Of a DNA stretch of 64,000 bases, positions 38,566 through 48,903 are shown in pieces. The stretch is from contig NC_061806.1 in NCBI RefSeq assembly GCF_021462225.1, positions 3,777,234 through 3,841,233 on the forward strand. Direction: 5' to 3'. The notes beneath the pieces were generated by a model, which worked only from the letters and a program-made list of their open reading frames with translations, was not told where the DNA came from and made no database searches. This DNA comes from Girardinichthys multiradiatus. Its lineage: Eukaryota; Chordata; Actinopteri; Cyprinodontiformes; Goodeidae. Every line of letters starts with the position of its first letter. The first letter of the stretch is position 1. The position numbers and the translations under genes were made by a program.

Positions 38566-40170
38566 CAGGTCCTTCTCAAAATATTAGCATATTGTGATAA
38601 AGTTTATTATTTTCCATAATGTCATGATGAAAATTTAACATTCATATATTTTAGATTCATTGCACACTAACTGAAATATTTCAGGTCTTTTATTGTCTTA
38701 ATACGGATGATTTTGGCATACAGCTCATGAAAACCCAAAATTCCTATCTCACAAAATTAGCATATCATTAAAAGGGTCTCTAAACGAGCTATGAACCTAA
38801 TCATCTGAATCAACGAGTTAATTCTAAACACCTGCAAAAGATTCCCGAGGCCTTTAAAACTCCCAGCCTGGTTCATCACTCAAAACCCCAATCATGGGTA
38901 AGACTGCCGACCTGACTGCTGTCCAGAAGGCCACTATTGACACCCTCAAGCAAGAGGGTAAGACACAGAAAGAAATTTCTGAACGAATAGGCTGTTCCCA
39001 GAGTGCTGTATCAAGGCACCTCAGTGGGAAGTCTGTGGGAAGGAAAAGGTGTGGCAGAAAACGCTGCACAACGAGAAGAGGTGACCGGACCCTCAAGAAG
39101 ATTGTGGAGAAGGGCCGATTCCAGACCTTGGGGGACCTGCGGAAGCAGTGGACGGAGTCTGGAGTAGAAACATCCAGAGCCACCGTGCACAGGCGTGTGC
39201 AGGAAATGGGCTAAAGGTGCCGCATTCCCCAGGTCAAGCCACTTTTGAACCAGAAACAGCGGCAGAAGCGCCTGACCTGGGCTACAGAGAAGCAGCACTG
39301 GACTGTTGCTCAGTGGTCCAAAGTACTTTTTTCGGATGAAAGCAAATTCTGCATGTCATTCGGAAATCAAGGTGCCAGAGTCTGGAGGAAGACTGGGGAG
39401 AAGGAAATGCCAAAATGCCAGAAGTCCAGTGTCAAGTACCCACAGTCAGTGATGGTCTGGGGTGCCGTGTCAGCTGCTGGTGTTGGTCCACTGTGTTTTA
39501 TCAAGGGCAGGGTCAATGCAGCTAGCTATCAGGAGATTTTGGAGCACTTCATGCTTCCATCTGCTGAAAAGCTTTATGGAGATGAAGATTTCATTTATCA
39601 GCACGACCTGGCACCTGCTCACAGTGCCAAAACCACTGGTAAATGGTTTACTGACCATGGTATCACTGTGCTCAATTGGCCTGCCAACTCTCCTGACCTG
39701 AACCCCATAGAGAATCTGTGGGATATTGTGAAGAGAACGTTGAGAGACTCAAGACCCAACACTCTGGATGAGCTAAAGGCCGCTATCGAAGCATCCTGGG
39801 CCTCCATAAGACCTCAGCAGTGCCACAGGCTGATTGCCTCCACGCCGCATTGAAGCAGTCATTTCTGCAAAAGGATTCCCGACCAAGTATTGAGTGCATA
39901 ACTGTACATGATTATTTCAAGGTTGACGTTTTTTGTATTAAAAACACTTTTCTTTTATTGATCGGATGAAATATGATAATTTTGTGAGATAGGAATTTTG
40001 GGTTTTCATGAGCTGTATGCCAAAATCATCCGTATTAAGACAATAAAAGACCTGAAATATTTCAGTTAGTGTGCAATGAATCTAAAATATATGAATGTTA
40101 AATTTTCATCATGACATTATGGAAAATAATGAACTTTATCACAATATGCTAATATTTTGAGAAGGACCTG
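38566..40170 (+). mobile_element. Tc1-like transposon with 200-bp TIRs, copy 1 (transposase broken)
   Basis: A 1605-bp element is flanked by TA on both sides (38564-38565 and 40171-40172). Near-perfect inverted repeats run from 38566 to 38765 and from 39971 to 40170, beginning caggtccttctcaaaatatt. It encodes a DD34E transposase on the plus strand with one nonsense codon and one 5-nt deletion. It is almost identical to the minus-strand copy at 52786-54395, so both inserted recently. Confidence 0.95.
38894..39895 (+). pseudogene. Tc1-like transposase, inactivated (nonsense + frameshift)
   Basis: Cut-and-paste DDE transposase. The N-terminal helix-turn-helix region (SERIGCSQSAVSRHLSGKS) is followed by the catalytic domain with FSDES, QHDLAPAHS and NPIENLW, the three acidic residues of the DD34E triad. 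Codon 107, Tyr in the intact copy, is TAA at 39212-39214. Near the C-terminus the sequence 'atgcc' of the intact copy is missing after 39841, which shifts the frame to a stop at 39851-39853. The original end would be at the TGA near 39893. All other codons between are open, so the lesions are young. Confidence 0.93.
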
Positions 40171-42090
40171 TATTCTAAAGTTGAATGCAAATCCATGTGT
40201 TTGACTGCTGAAGCTGGGTCCAAACTGGGTCATACAAGCCATGAAGTAACATTTTATGAGGAAGAATAGGCCAAATTTACTCCTTAGTGATTAAAGAGAC
40301 TAAGGAGTGATTGAACAATTACTGCTAAAGTTGTTAAAACATCGGGCGTACTTAGTTTTTTAAGGGATTATATTAACAGTCATAGACAAATAGGTTTTTT
40401 CCATGACTGCATAAAGAAAATGTGTGAATCTACTCTAACATACAACATGAGCGAACAGGCTTGTAGGAAAACGTTTCATAGACCTTCTCTGGCCTTATTT
40501 TATCCAAGTAAATCTTCTGCTGAGGTGAATCTGCCACAGAAGAGCTCCATAGAGCTTTTTTTCATCAGGTCCTGCATCCATCTGAGCCCTCACAGACCCT
40601 GGACCCTCTGGTTTTTCCTGCCTTAACAGTAACGCTTCCGTATCGTCTGCACGTCGATATTTACAGATAAAAATGTCTCTGGAAGATCAATCTTTTCAAT
40701 TGTGCTTCCAGGTGTTTTCTGTGCTTACTGTGAATTCTCCGCCTCAGGTTCAGCTGGATTCACACATGAGCTACATGTATCAGAAACCTGACAGAGACGT
40801 GAGAAGGTGTTTGCTATTCAGTGTGACTAATACAGATATATAAGTAAACACATGCAGCTCCACAGAAATTATTGATGCATTTCTTTCATAGTGTTCACTG
40901 GAACCCACCTTCTGTACTTGTAATATTCTCACAACATGTCACTAAACCCCAGAGCTTTTAAACACACCAATAGATGAGAAACCTATATTTTAGAAAGACT
41001 ATGTTAAGGTTAAGTCCTGAAGGACCCCTTGAAGTACCAGAGCAGCCAGGAACAAGGGCTGGTGGCTGCAGATGTTTTCCCACATTTACCTCTGAAGTCT
41101 TCCAAGTTTGAAAACCAATGGGATTTGCTACTTGATGTGGTCAGTGACCAGGCTAGCATGCATGCTAATATCCATACATTTATCTGCATTTTGTACTTAA
41201 ATCATACGTTGGTGTGTGCCTGATTGATTTTATCAAATAGAAATCATCAGAGGTGCAAATTACTTTTTGTTGCTGCCCTTTTTATTTCAGGTTTTATTTT
41301 TAGGGCAGCCATATTGGATTTTGAGGACAGGGTTGGTGAGAAACATCTGACTGGCACAATTCTGATTTCTAGGAACCTTTCTACTCATTTTTTTAACTTC
41401 AAAGTTTACATACATATTGAACACAATTAAATTACATCATTTAACTAGTCAAATGTAGTTTGTTTTGTTTTTAATGACAGAACAGACAAAAACTTGAACA
41501 AGACCATGTCCTGCTGTAGTACGCTTTTAAAATGTCTGTAAATATATTCATGTTGGCAGGACTTGTTTTTAAACATTTCAGAACCCCTGCTTTAATTTTA
41601 AAAGTTGTCAGAACTTTTGAATTTATCAAGAAGCCCACACATTTCTCTGACAACTAAAAAAAATACATCAAGACCACTGTAATCTTCTTGGTATCTTGTA
41701 TAGACCTTTATAAAAATATAAATCTAATGCAAATGTGACACCTGATTTAAGCTGTTTGAGTACTGCTGGTAAGATACTGACTACTTATGAACCCTCTGAG
41801 AACCCAACCTCAAAATATCTGATCAAGTATTTTCCTAACATATTCAGCTGCATCATTATGAAAAGAGGCTTTAATAAACTGTCACTGTTAACTGTCGATA
41901 TAATATTATTGCTGGATATGTAAATGCAACAGATTAACAGGTTTTAAAGTAATTACTTGAAGCAACTTATGTTAACTGTTTTATAAGATCTTGATGAATT
42001 AATTAGTTGTTCACAAGAGCTCTCTGATCAACTGTTTGGTCAGCTTTGTATTTTTGGACTAAAAAACAACACAATATAATAAAACTGGGT

Positions 42091-42092
<2 letters not shown>

Positions 42093-42124
<32 letters not shown>
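42093..42124. repeat. (GT)16 microsatellite
   Basis: A pure GT run. The Cys-Val-repeat reading frame across it is an artefact of the dinucleotide repeat. Confidence 0.95.
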
Positions 42125-42125
<1 letters not shown>

Positions 42126-42460
42126 CCTGTTTTGGTATCACAGTGAGAACCAATTTTCCAATATCAACATCAAATTGAGGACCGTTTGTACCAAAGTGAC
42201 GACATTTTGCTGGTCCTCACGACCTACTTTGCTAACTGTTTAGGACTAAGGTGTGAATTGAGTTTAGGTTAAGGTTAGAGTTAGGCATGAACTGGTCATT
42301 TTTAGGTTTAGGGTTATTGTCAGGGTTAGGGCATAGAAAGGGTTGAAAATGACTGAAAGTCAATGGAAGTCAATGGGAGTCAACACATGCTCCTCACTAC
42401 ATATAGCAAAACAAGAGTGTGTGTGGGTGTGTGTGTGTGTGTGTTTCCAACTTCTATTTG
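42125..42460. repeat. Dispersed fish repeat with TTAGGG-like core, bounded by GT runs
   Basis: The segments 'ggtcctcacgacctac', 'aggtttagggttattgtcagggttaggg' and 'gtcaatggaagtcaatggg' lie between two GT runs. This is a recurring teleost arrangement. The TTAGGG-like units are degenerate and not in tandem, so it is not a telomere relic on this evidence. Confidence 0.6.
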
Positions 42461-43504
42461 GAAAGACTGAAGCTACAGTTTGCGGCATTGGCCAAAGAAA
42501 CAGTCAAATCGTTTAATCTGTTAGAGAGGGCTCAGCTGTGTTTTCATGAGGAAAAGTGAAAGAGCAAATCCTTATAGATTTTGATGATGAAGAATGTAAC
42601 AGAGCACATCTTATCTGAAACAAAACTGTTATGGAAATCTAATCAGGGAGAAAGCAGACAACCAATTCAATCAATTTATTGTTGGTGACCTTAACACTGA
42701 GTCCAGTTACATTACAGCAGTCTTCAGTTGTTTTTCCTTATATTTTCTTTCATGTTTGTTTTTTTATATATTAGTTTTAGTTACAGTGTTAACTGTGCTT
42801 ATTATAGTTAATTTTTTTAAATAATTCCTTTCAGAAAAATTTTGGAAATAGTCCTTTAGATAGATTAGATTTTTTTTAACCAGGGTTCTATTGAGTCAAT
42901 ATCTTACCACCAAAGGTATGTAATTCTCTAGAACCAGACCGAATCATCTGAACAAACAAAGATCACATGTGGGACTCATCAAAGCTCTATTCTCGTGCCC
43001 CTTTTATTAGACATTTGCAGTGCTTGCAAAAGTATTAATTCAACTTGGCATGTTTCATGTTTTGTTGCTTCACAATCTGGAATTAATATAGATTGAGAGT
43101 TTTCCCCATTTTATTTACTGAACATGCCTACATTTTTGAAGATTTATTTATTTCTTATTGTGAAGTAAACAACAAATAGGAGAAAATAACAGAAAACATC
43201 ATTGTGCACAACTGTTTATCCCACCTAAAGTCAGTGCATTGTAAAGCCACCTTTTGCAGCAATTACAACTTCAGGTGACTTTGGATAAGTCTCTATGAGC
43301 TTTGCCACATCTTCCACTGGGATCTTCACTCATGCCTCAAAGCAAAACTGCTCCAGCTCCTTCATGTTGCGTAGTTTTCATCACTGAACAACGATCTTCC
43401 AGTCTAACCATAGATTCCTAAAAGCCAAAGGTTAAAGGTAAACAGGGTGACTGGGGGGGCGTTGTCTTGTCATGTCTCTTATGAAATAACATTAAATAGC
43501 ATTA

Positions 43505-43804
43505 TTAATGCATGTTTTCATTAGGTGTCAGTGGAGGACACCCCCTCTGCACATGCCTGGTGTTGTCCTTGGCTAAAAGGTTACATTTTAGTTTCATCTG
43601 ACCAGAGCACCTTCCTCCATACATTTGGGGAGTCGCCCACGGGCCTATTGGCAAACTCAAAATGTGCATCTTGGTTTTAACACCGAGTAATGGCTTTTTT
43701 CTGGCCACTTTTTCATAAAGCCCTGCTCTATGGAGTGTATGGGTTATTGTGGTCCTGTAGACAGATGCTCCAGTCTCTGCTGTAGAGCTCTGCAACTCCT
43801 TCAA
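43505..43804 (-). pseudogene. Transposase remnant of the outer Tc1-like element
   Basis: About 100 codons remain open. The front half (TTITHTLHRAGLYEKVARKK) matches the end of the DNA-binding part of Tc1 transposases. Downstream the frame is lost and the catalytic triad is not readable. Confidence 0.7.
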
Positions 43805-44132
43805 GGTTACCTTTGGTCTCTGATTAATGCCCTCCTTGCCTGGTCTGTGAATTTTGGTGGGCGGCCCCCTGTTGGCAGATTTCTTGTAGTATTATGTGCT
43901 TTCCATTTGAAGATGATGCTTTAATGGGGATCTAAGGGAACATCATAGATTTGGGTATTTTTTTTATAACCCCACATCTTGTACTTGTTGGGCAACAACT
44001 TTGTCCCTGACTTGTTTGGAGAGTTCCTTGGTCTTCATGGTGTGATGCCTGTTGCTTAGTGGTTTTACAGCCTCTGGTTATGTGACTTTTGAACATAATT
44101 GGTTGCACCAGAAAGGGGTGGATACATATGTA

Positions 44133-45402
44133 CAGGGGTTGGACAATGAAACCGAAACACCTGGTTTTAGACCACAATAATTTATTAGTATGGTGCAGGG
44201 CCTCCTTTTGCGGCCAATACAGCGTCAATTCATCTTGGGAATGACATATACAAGTCCTGCACAGTGGTCAGAGCGATTTTAAGCCATTCTTCTTGCAGGA
44301 TAGTGGCCAGGTCACTACGTGATACTGGTGGAGGAAAACGTTTCCTGACTCGCTCCTCCAAAACACCCCAAAGTGGCTCAATAATATTTAGATTTGGTGA
44401 CTGTGCAGGCCATGGGAGATGTTCAACTTCACTTTTATGTTCATCAAACCAATCTTTCACCAGTCTTGCTGTGTGTATTGGTGCATTGTCATCCTGATAC
44501 ACGGCACCGCCTTCATGATACAATGTTTGAACCATTGGATGCACATGGTCCTCAAGAATGGTTCGGTAGTCCTTGGCAGTGACGCGTCCATCTAGCACAA
44601 GTATTGGGCCAAGGGACTGCCATGATATGGCAGCCCAAACCATCACTGATCCACCCCCATGCTTCACTCTGAGCATGCAACAGTCTGGGTGGTATGCTTC
44701 TTTGGGGCTTCTCCACACCGTAACTCTCCCGAATGTGGGGAAAACAGTAAAGGTGGACTCATCAGAGAACAATACATGTTTCACATTGTCCACAGCCCAA
44801 GATTTGCGCTCCTTGCACCATTGAAACCGACGTTTGGCATTGGCATGAGTGACCAAAGGTTTGGTTATAGCAGCCCGGCCGTGTATATTGACCCTGTGGA
44901 GCTCCCGACGGACAGTTCTGGTGGAAACAGGAGAGTTGAGGTGCACATTTAATTCTGCCGTGATTTGGGCAGCTGTGGTTTTATATTTTTTGGATACAAT
45001 CCGGGTTAGCACCCGAACATCCCTTTCAGACAGCTTCCTCTTGCGTCCACAGTTAATCCTGTTGGATGTGGTTCGTCCTTCTTGGTGGTATGCTGACATT
45101 ACCCTGGATACCGTGGCTCTTGATACATCACAAAGACTTGCTGTCTTGGTCACAGATGCGCCAGCGAGACGTGCACCAACAATTTGTCCTCTTTTGAACT
45201 CTGGTATGTCACCCATAATGTTGTGTGCATTTCAATATTTTGAACAAAACTGTGCTCTTACCCTGCTAATTGAACCTTCACACTCTGCTCTTACTGGTGC
45301 AATGTGCAATCAATGAAGACTGGTTACCAGGCTGGTCCAATTTAGCCATGAAACCTCCCACACTAAAATGACAGGTGTTTCAGTTTCATTGTCCAACCCC
45401 TG
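44133..45402 (-). mobile_element. Tc1/mariner element with intact DD36E transposase
   Basis: A 1270-bp element has TA at both borders (44131-44132, 45403-45404) and 31-bp terminal inverted repeats differing at one base (caggggttggacaatgaaac...). It carries one intact ORF on the minus strand. It is inserted inside the older Tc1-like element 43018-45727. Confidence 0.93.
44230..45216 (-). CDS. Tc1/mariner transposase, DD36E type, intact ORF
   Basis: A 328-residue DDE transposase for cut-and-paste transposition. The N-terminal part has paired-like helix-turn-helix segments (about 8-110: FKRGQIVGARLAGASVTKTA, VSRATVSRVMSAYHQEG). A basic GRKRKLSERD linker lies near 57-66. The catalytic domain shows Asp152 in LFSDEST, Asp243 in YQDDNAPIHTAR and Glu280 in NIIEPLWG. 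I count 36 residues between the second Asp and the Glu, rather than the 34 of classical Tc1. The start ATG is the first in frame after the 5' repeat, and the stop lies just inside the other repeat. No internal stops. The family known as Incomer has this DD36E spacing; assignment to it is inference. Confidence 0.9.
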   Translation of the reverse strand: MGDIPEFKRGQIVGARLAGASVTKTASLCDVSRATVSRVMSAYHQEGRTTSNRINCGRKRKLSERDVRVLTRIVSKKYKTTAAQITAELNVHLNSPVSTRTVRRELHRVNIHGRAAITKPLVTHANAKRRFQWCKERKSWAVDNVKHVLFSDESTFTVFPTFGRVTVWRSPKEAYHPDCCMLRVKHGGGSVMVWAAISWQSLGPILVLDGRVTAKDYRTILEDHVHPMVQTLYHEGGAVYQDDNAPIHTARLVKDWFDEHKSEVEHLPWPAQSPNLNIIEPLWGVLEERVRKRFPPPVSRSDLATILQEEWLKIALTTVQDLYMSFPR

Positions 45403-45416
45403 TATATGCAAATTTG

Positions 45417-45584
<168 letters not shown>

Positions 45585-46456
45585 ACATTCATCTCACTTT
45601 ACCAACTTAGAGTAGGTTTGCGTAGATCCATCACATAAAATAGTATGAAAAAGATTTAAATTACAAACTGGAAAGTAACAAGATATATAAAAAGCCAAGG
45701 GGAGGTGAATACTTTTGCAAGGCACTGTATATGATCACCCTAGCTCAGATTATGGAGTACTAAATCATTTATTACTACATCTATGCCGATAACCACTTGG
45801 CCATAGTCTGCTACAGTCACGGAGTCAGTGTGTCCAACATATCTGAATGGGTTAGAATTTCCTCCAGCTTCTTGCAGGAAAGAGATGACATCTGCTTTCA
45901 GTTAGGCCCACTGAAGCTGTAGCTAAAAAACTAAACAACAGCAGGTAAGATACTGACTGCTTATAACTGGTTAACAAAACCCCATTTCAAATAATCTACC
46001 AGCTGCTTTTGACACTTCCAGCTGGATAAAACTGTTACCTTCAATATAATGTATCTTAGTGTACTGTTATCTTAGCCACAGCAGATATGAAGTTATTGCT
46101 GTGTATGTAAAGACAATAAAATGCGATATTCTGGCCTGTATTATAAAGTCATATCTAGATGCAATAAACGAAATGAAATTTTCATGTATGATATGAAGCC
46201 CTGTTCCTCCTGATAGAGCATTTGGTTGCCAAACCTGAAGCCACGCCCCCTATGGCTGTCATCACGGAAGAGAAAGAAAACTTGGCTTCAAAATAAAAGT
46301 CTCACAGCAGAATTGATGTGAACAATATGTTTGATCTAATAAGCACAGGTTGAAAAAAACTACATTTGTAAAGTGTTTTAAAAGCCCCCAAGCTGTGCAC
46401 CCCATACATCTGCTGTTGGTCTGGATGTCATCCTACTGAGGCTGATTTTGTTTCAG

Positions 46457-46778
46457 GGCGGAAACAGAGAGAGATGTGACTCTGAGGAATTGATGCCTGA
46501 CTGTCAGAGCATTCTGTGTATGGGTGTGTGTGTGTGTGTGTATGTATGTAGACACACGGGGCAAAGTTTACTGCCCACTCTGGATTTCACAGCGTATCTC
46601 TCCGTCAGAGCACGCAGACGGGCTCCAGCAGAGACAGCAGCGTGTCAGCGGGCTGTGCGCAGCATGTAGTCGCTGTGTGGTGGATACATTCTGTCAGCTT
46701 TGTGCATCACAGGTGTTCTCCTACCTGTTCTCACTCTGCCCCTCTCTACACGGACCCGTCTGCCTGTGACCCGCCACC
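46457..46778 (+). promoter_or_regulatory. eepd1: eepd1 5' leader (putative 5' UTR / promoter-proximal region)
   Basis: This sequence upstream of the eepd1 ATG is GC-richer than its surroundings. A possible splice acceptor (ctgattttgtttcag) ends at 46456, so the leader may be split by an upstream noncoding exon. A GT/TATG microsatellite lies at 46524-46550 within it. The transcription start cannot be placed from sequence. Confidence 0.45.
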
Positions 46779-47626
46779 ATGGGGGGAAATCTGGGCTGTC
46801 ATCGCTCCATCCCCAGGGACCCCACTGACCTCAGCTGCGGGAAGCGCAAATTCAGTGCGGCATGCAATTTCAGCAACATCCTGGTCAACCATGAGCGGCT
46901 CAACATAAACACGGCCACCGAGGAGGAGCTCATGACTCTGCCGGGAGTCAACCGCACTGTTGCGCAGAACATCGTGGAGTACCGGGACTGCATCGGCGGC
47001 TTCAAAAAGGTGGAGGACCTCGCTCTGGTGAGTGGGATCGGAGCCACCAAGCTGGAGGCGATCAAGTTGGAAATCTGCGTCTCCTCCAGGACCAACTCGT
47101 CCCAGCATTCGCCATCGTCGTTGCGCAAAGACCTTGACCATCAGTCCTGCACCGGCATCAACATCAACACAGCCACCGCGGCGCAGCTTTTGAGTATCCG
47201 GGGCCTGACGGAGAAAATAGTCAAGAACATAGTGTCCTACAGGACAGAGCACGGCCCGTTCAGGAACATCGAGGACTTGGTGAGGGTCAATCAGATCAAC
47301 AGCTCACTCCTGGACAAAATCCGCTTCCAGGTGTACGTGGAGCGCTCCAGGGCGCCCTCAACCAACACCAACGGAGGACTGACCAGTACCACAAAGTCCC
47401 AACCGAGCCCCACTTCTTTCAGTCTCCAAAGTGACGACCTCGAGCTCCCTCCGGGTGGTCCCGCACAGATCATCTCTGTGCGACCGAACGTGGAGCCGCC
47501 GCTCGGGTTGCGGGACGGGAAGCCCGTGGTGCGCCTGGCGACGTGGAGCCTGCAGGGCTGCTCCTGCGAGAAGGCCAACAACCCGGGGGTCAGGGAGGTG
47601 GTGTGCATGACCCTGCTGGAGAATGA
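46779..47626 (+). CDS. eepd1: EEPD1 first coding exon (endonuclease/exonuclease/phosphatase family domain 1)
   Basis: EEPD1 is a membrane-associated protein with two ComEA-like helix-hairpin-helix domains and a C-terminal DNase I-like EEP domain. It has been linked to replication-fork repair and to LXR-dependent ABCA1/cholesterol efflux. The ATG has a strong Kozak context (gccaccatgg). The N-terminus MGGNLGC has Gly2 for myristoylation and Cys7 for palmitoylation. HhH 1 spans about residues 41-96 (LNINTATEEELMTLPGV) and HhH 2 about 127-182 (ININTATAAQLLSIRGL). A Ser/Pro/Thr-rich linker follows. The EEP domain begins near 251 (VRLATWSLQGCS). The exon ends after CMTLLEN plus 'ga' at donor gtgagt. 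It closely follows the human protein in sequence and extent. In the EEP motif the usual Asn is Ser257. Remaining exons are beyond the window. Confidence 0.95.
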
Positions 47627-48831
47627 GTGAGTATTGAGTGTTTAATTCATCAGAAAATGAATTACAAAATTAACTGTATAAGTATATGCTGTTTACTGAT
47701 GTATTAACAAACCAAAAATATTGAAAATGTCTAGTTTTGATGCATTTACTTCGAAATATAATATAGGAATATCAAAAATCTGATTTTTCAGTATTTAACC
47801 TGCACCTCACCAATCAGAGCCGGAAACCGGCTGATTCCTTGTGTGCATCTTTATTTGTATCCATAATTAAGGCCAGTGGCAGCTCGAGGTTTAACTAGTC
47901 TGTTACCCCTCCACCTATATCCACCACTCATCAGAAGATCTTGTGCTGTCAGTTTCAGAATGTCTGCACGCTAGTTTTATGTCCTCTGATTAACACAAGT
48001 TAACATTTAACTAGTAGGGTGTTACTAGTTTGAATGTTTTTGGTATTTAATTTCCATAGTAATCTATAAACCTTTCCTGAGCTTAATGGATAACACAGGG
48101 TAAACATGTCCAGATAGAGTATTTCTTGATTGCCTCCTTGTTCTTTTAGTCAAATTTGAACTTAAGGAAATCTGGGGTCTGGCAATATTTTATTTCAGGG
48201 AACACAGTTTTCAGTAGTTTGTCCTAATATCTACAGTTCAGTGTTGTTTTTGGCAGCCATCTTAGTTTTAGTCTGCCTGGTTCACACAGCAAGATTTTCA
48301 AATTGTTGGTTAATTTTCAAAGCCTAAGATACCCCACACATGACACTCAAAAATCGTTTGTGATGTCCAGACACACTGCAAGCACAACACACCACACAAA
48401 CAGATTTCCCTCAAACATTCAGATGTCAGACGAGAAATCTTGCAAACCCTCTCGAAATCAAATGTGAGTTCAGAGTAATTCCCTTCCATGTTTCTGCCAC
48501 CTTGCTTTCTGATTGGCTGCATGTCACATTCAACAGGCTGCATGCTCATTTGTCCTTGGGGAACACCCCACACAGTAGGATATCAGGCCAAGACAATCCT
48601 ACATGTTGAATATCCCCAGTTTGAGGTCGGAGCCTTCCTGACATTCTTCCGAGCAGACTAGAACACTCTTAACACAACACACACACATCAAAAATCGGCA
48701 TAAAAGTCCTGCAGTCAGTTTTGGAAAAACAATATTGTTATTCCCTATCTCTGTATACAAAGTACACCTCCTGTAAAGGTCTACAGGTGAATACAAAACA
48801 ATCAAATGTAGATATCATATCTTAAAGAACA

Positions 48832-48903
48832 TTTATACACACAGGTCAGTCAGTCATCAGTCAGTCTTAGTCTGACTGACTGAATGACTTTATACACACA
48901 GGT
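48832..48903. repeat. 15-bp direct repeats flanking an imperfect palindrome
   Basis: The sequence tttatacacacaggt occurs at 48832-48846 and again at 48889-48903. Between them lies a 42-base CAGT/GACT-rich segment with an inverted-repeat core (agtcagtcttagtctgactgact). Confidence 0.8.

Noticed and set aside
42046..42243. Frame with a Cys-Val repeat
   Set aside because: It is translation of a (GT)n run flanked by non-coding repeat sequence.
42240..42335. TTAGGG-like units as an interstitial telomere
   Set aside because: Units are degenerate, non-tandem and embedded in a dispersed repeat that recurs at 31676.
46746..47252. 168-residue minus-strand frame opposite eepd1
   Set aside because: It is an antisense shadow of the GC-rich coding exon with no recognisable similarity.
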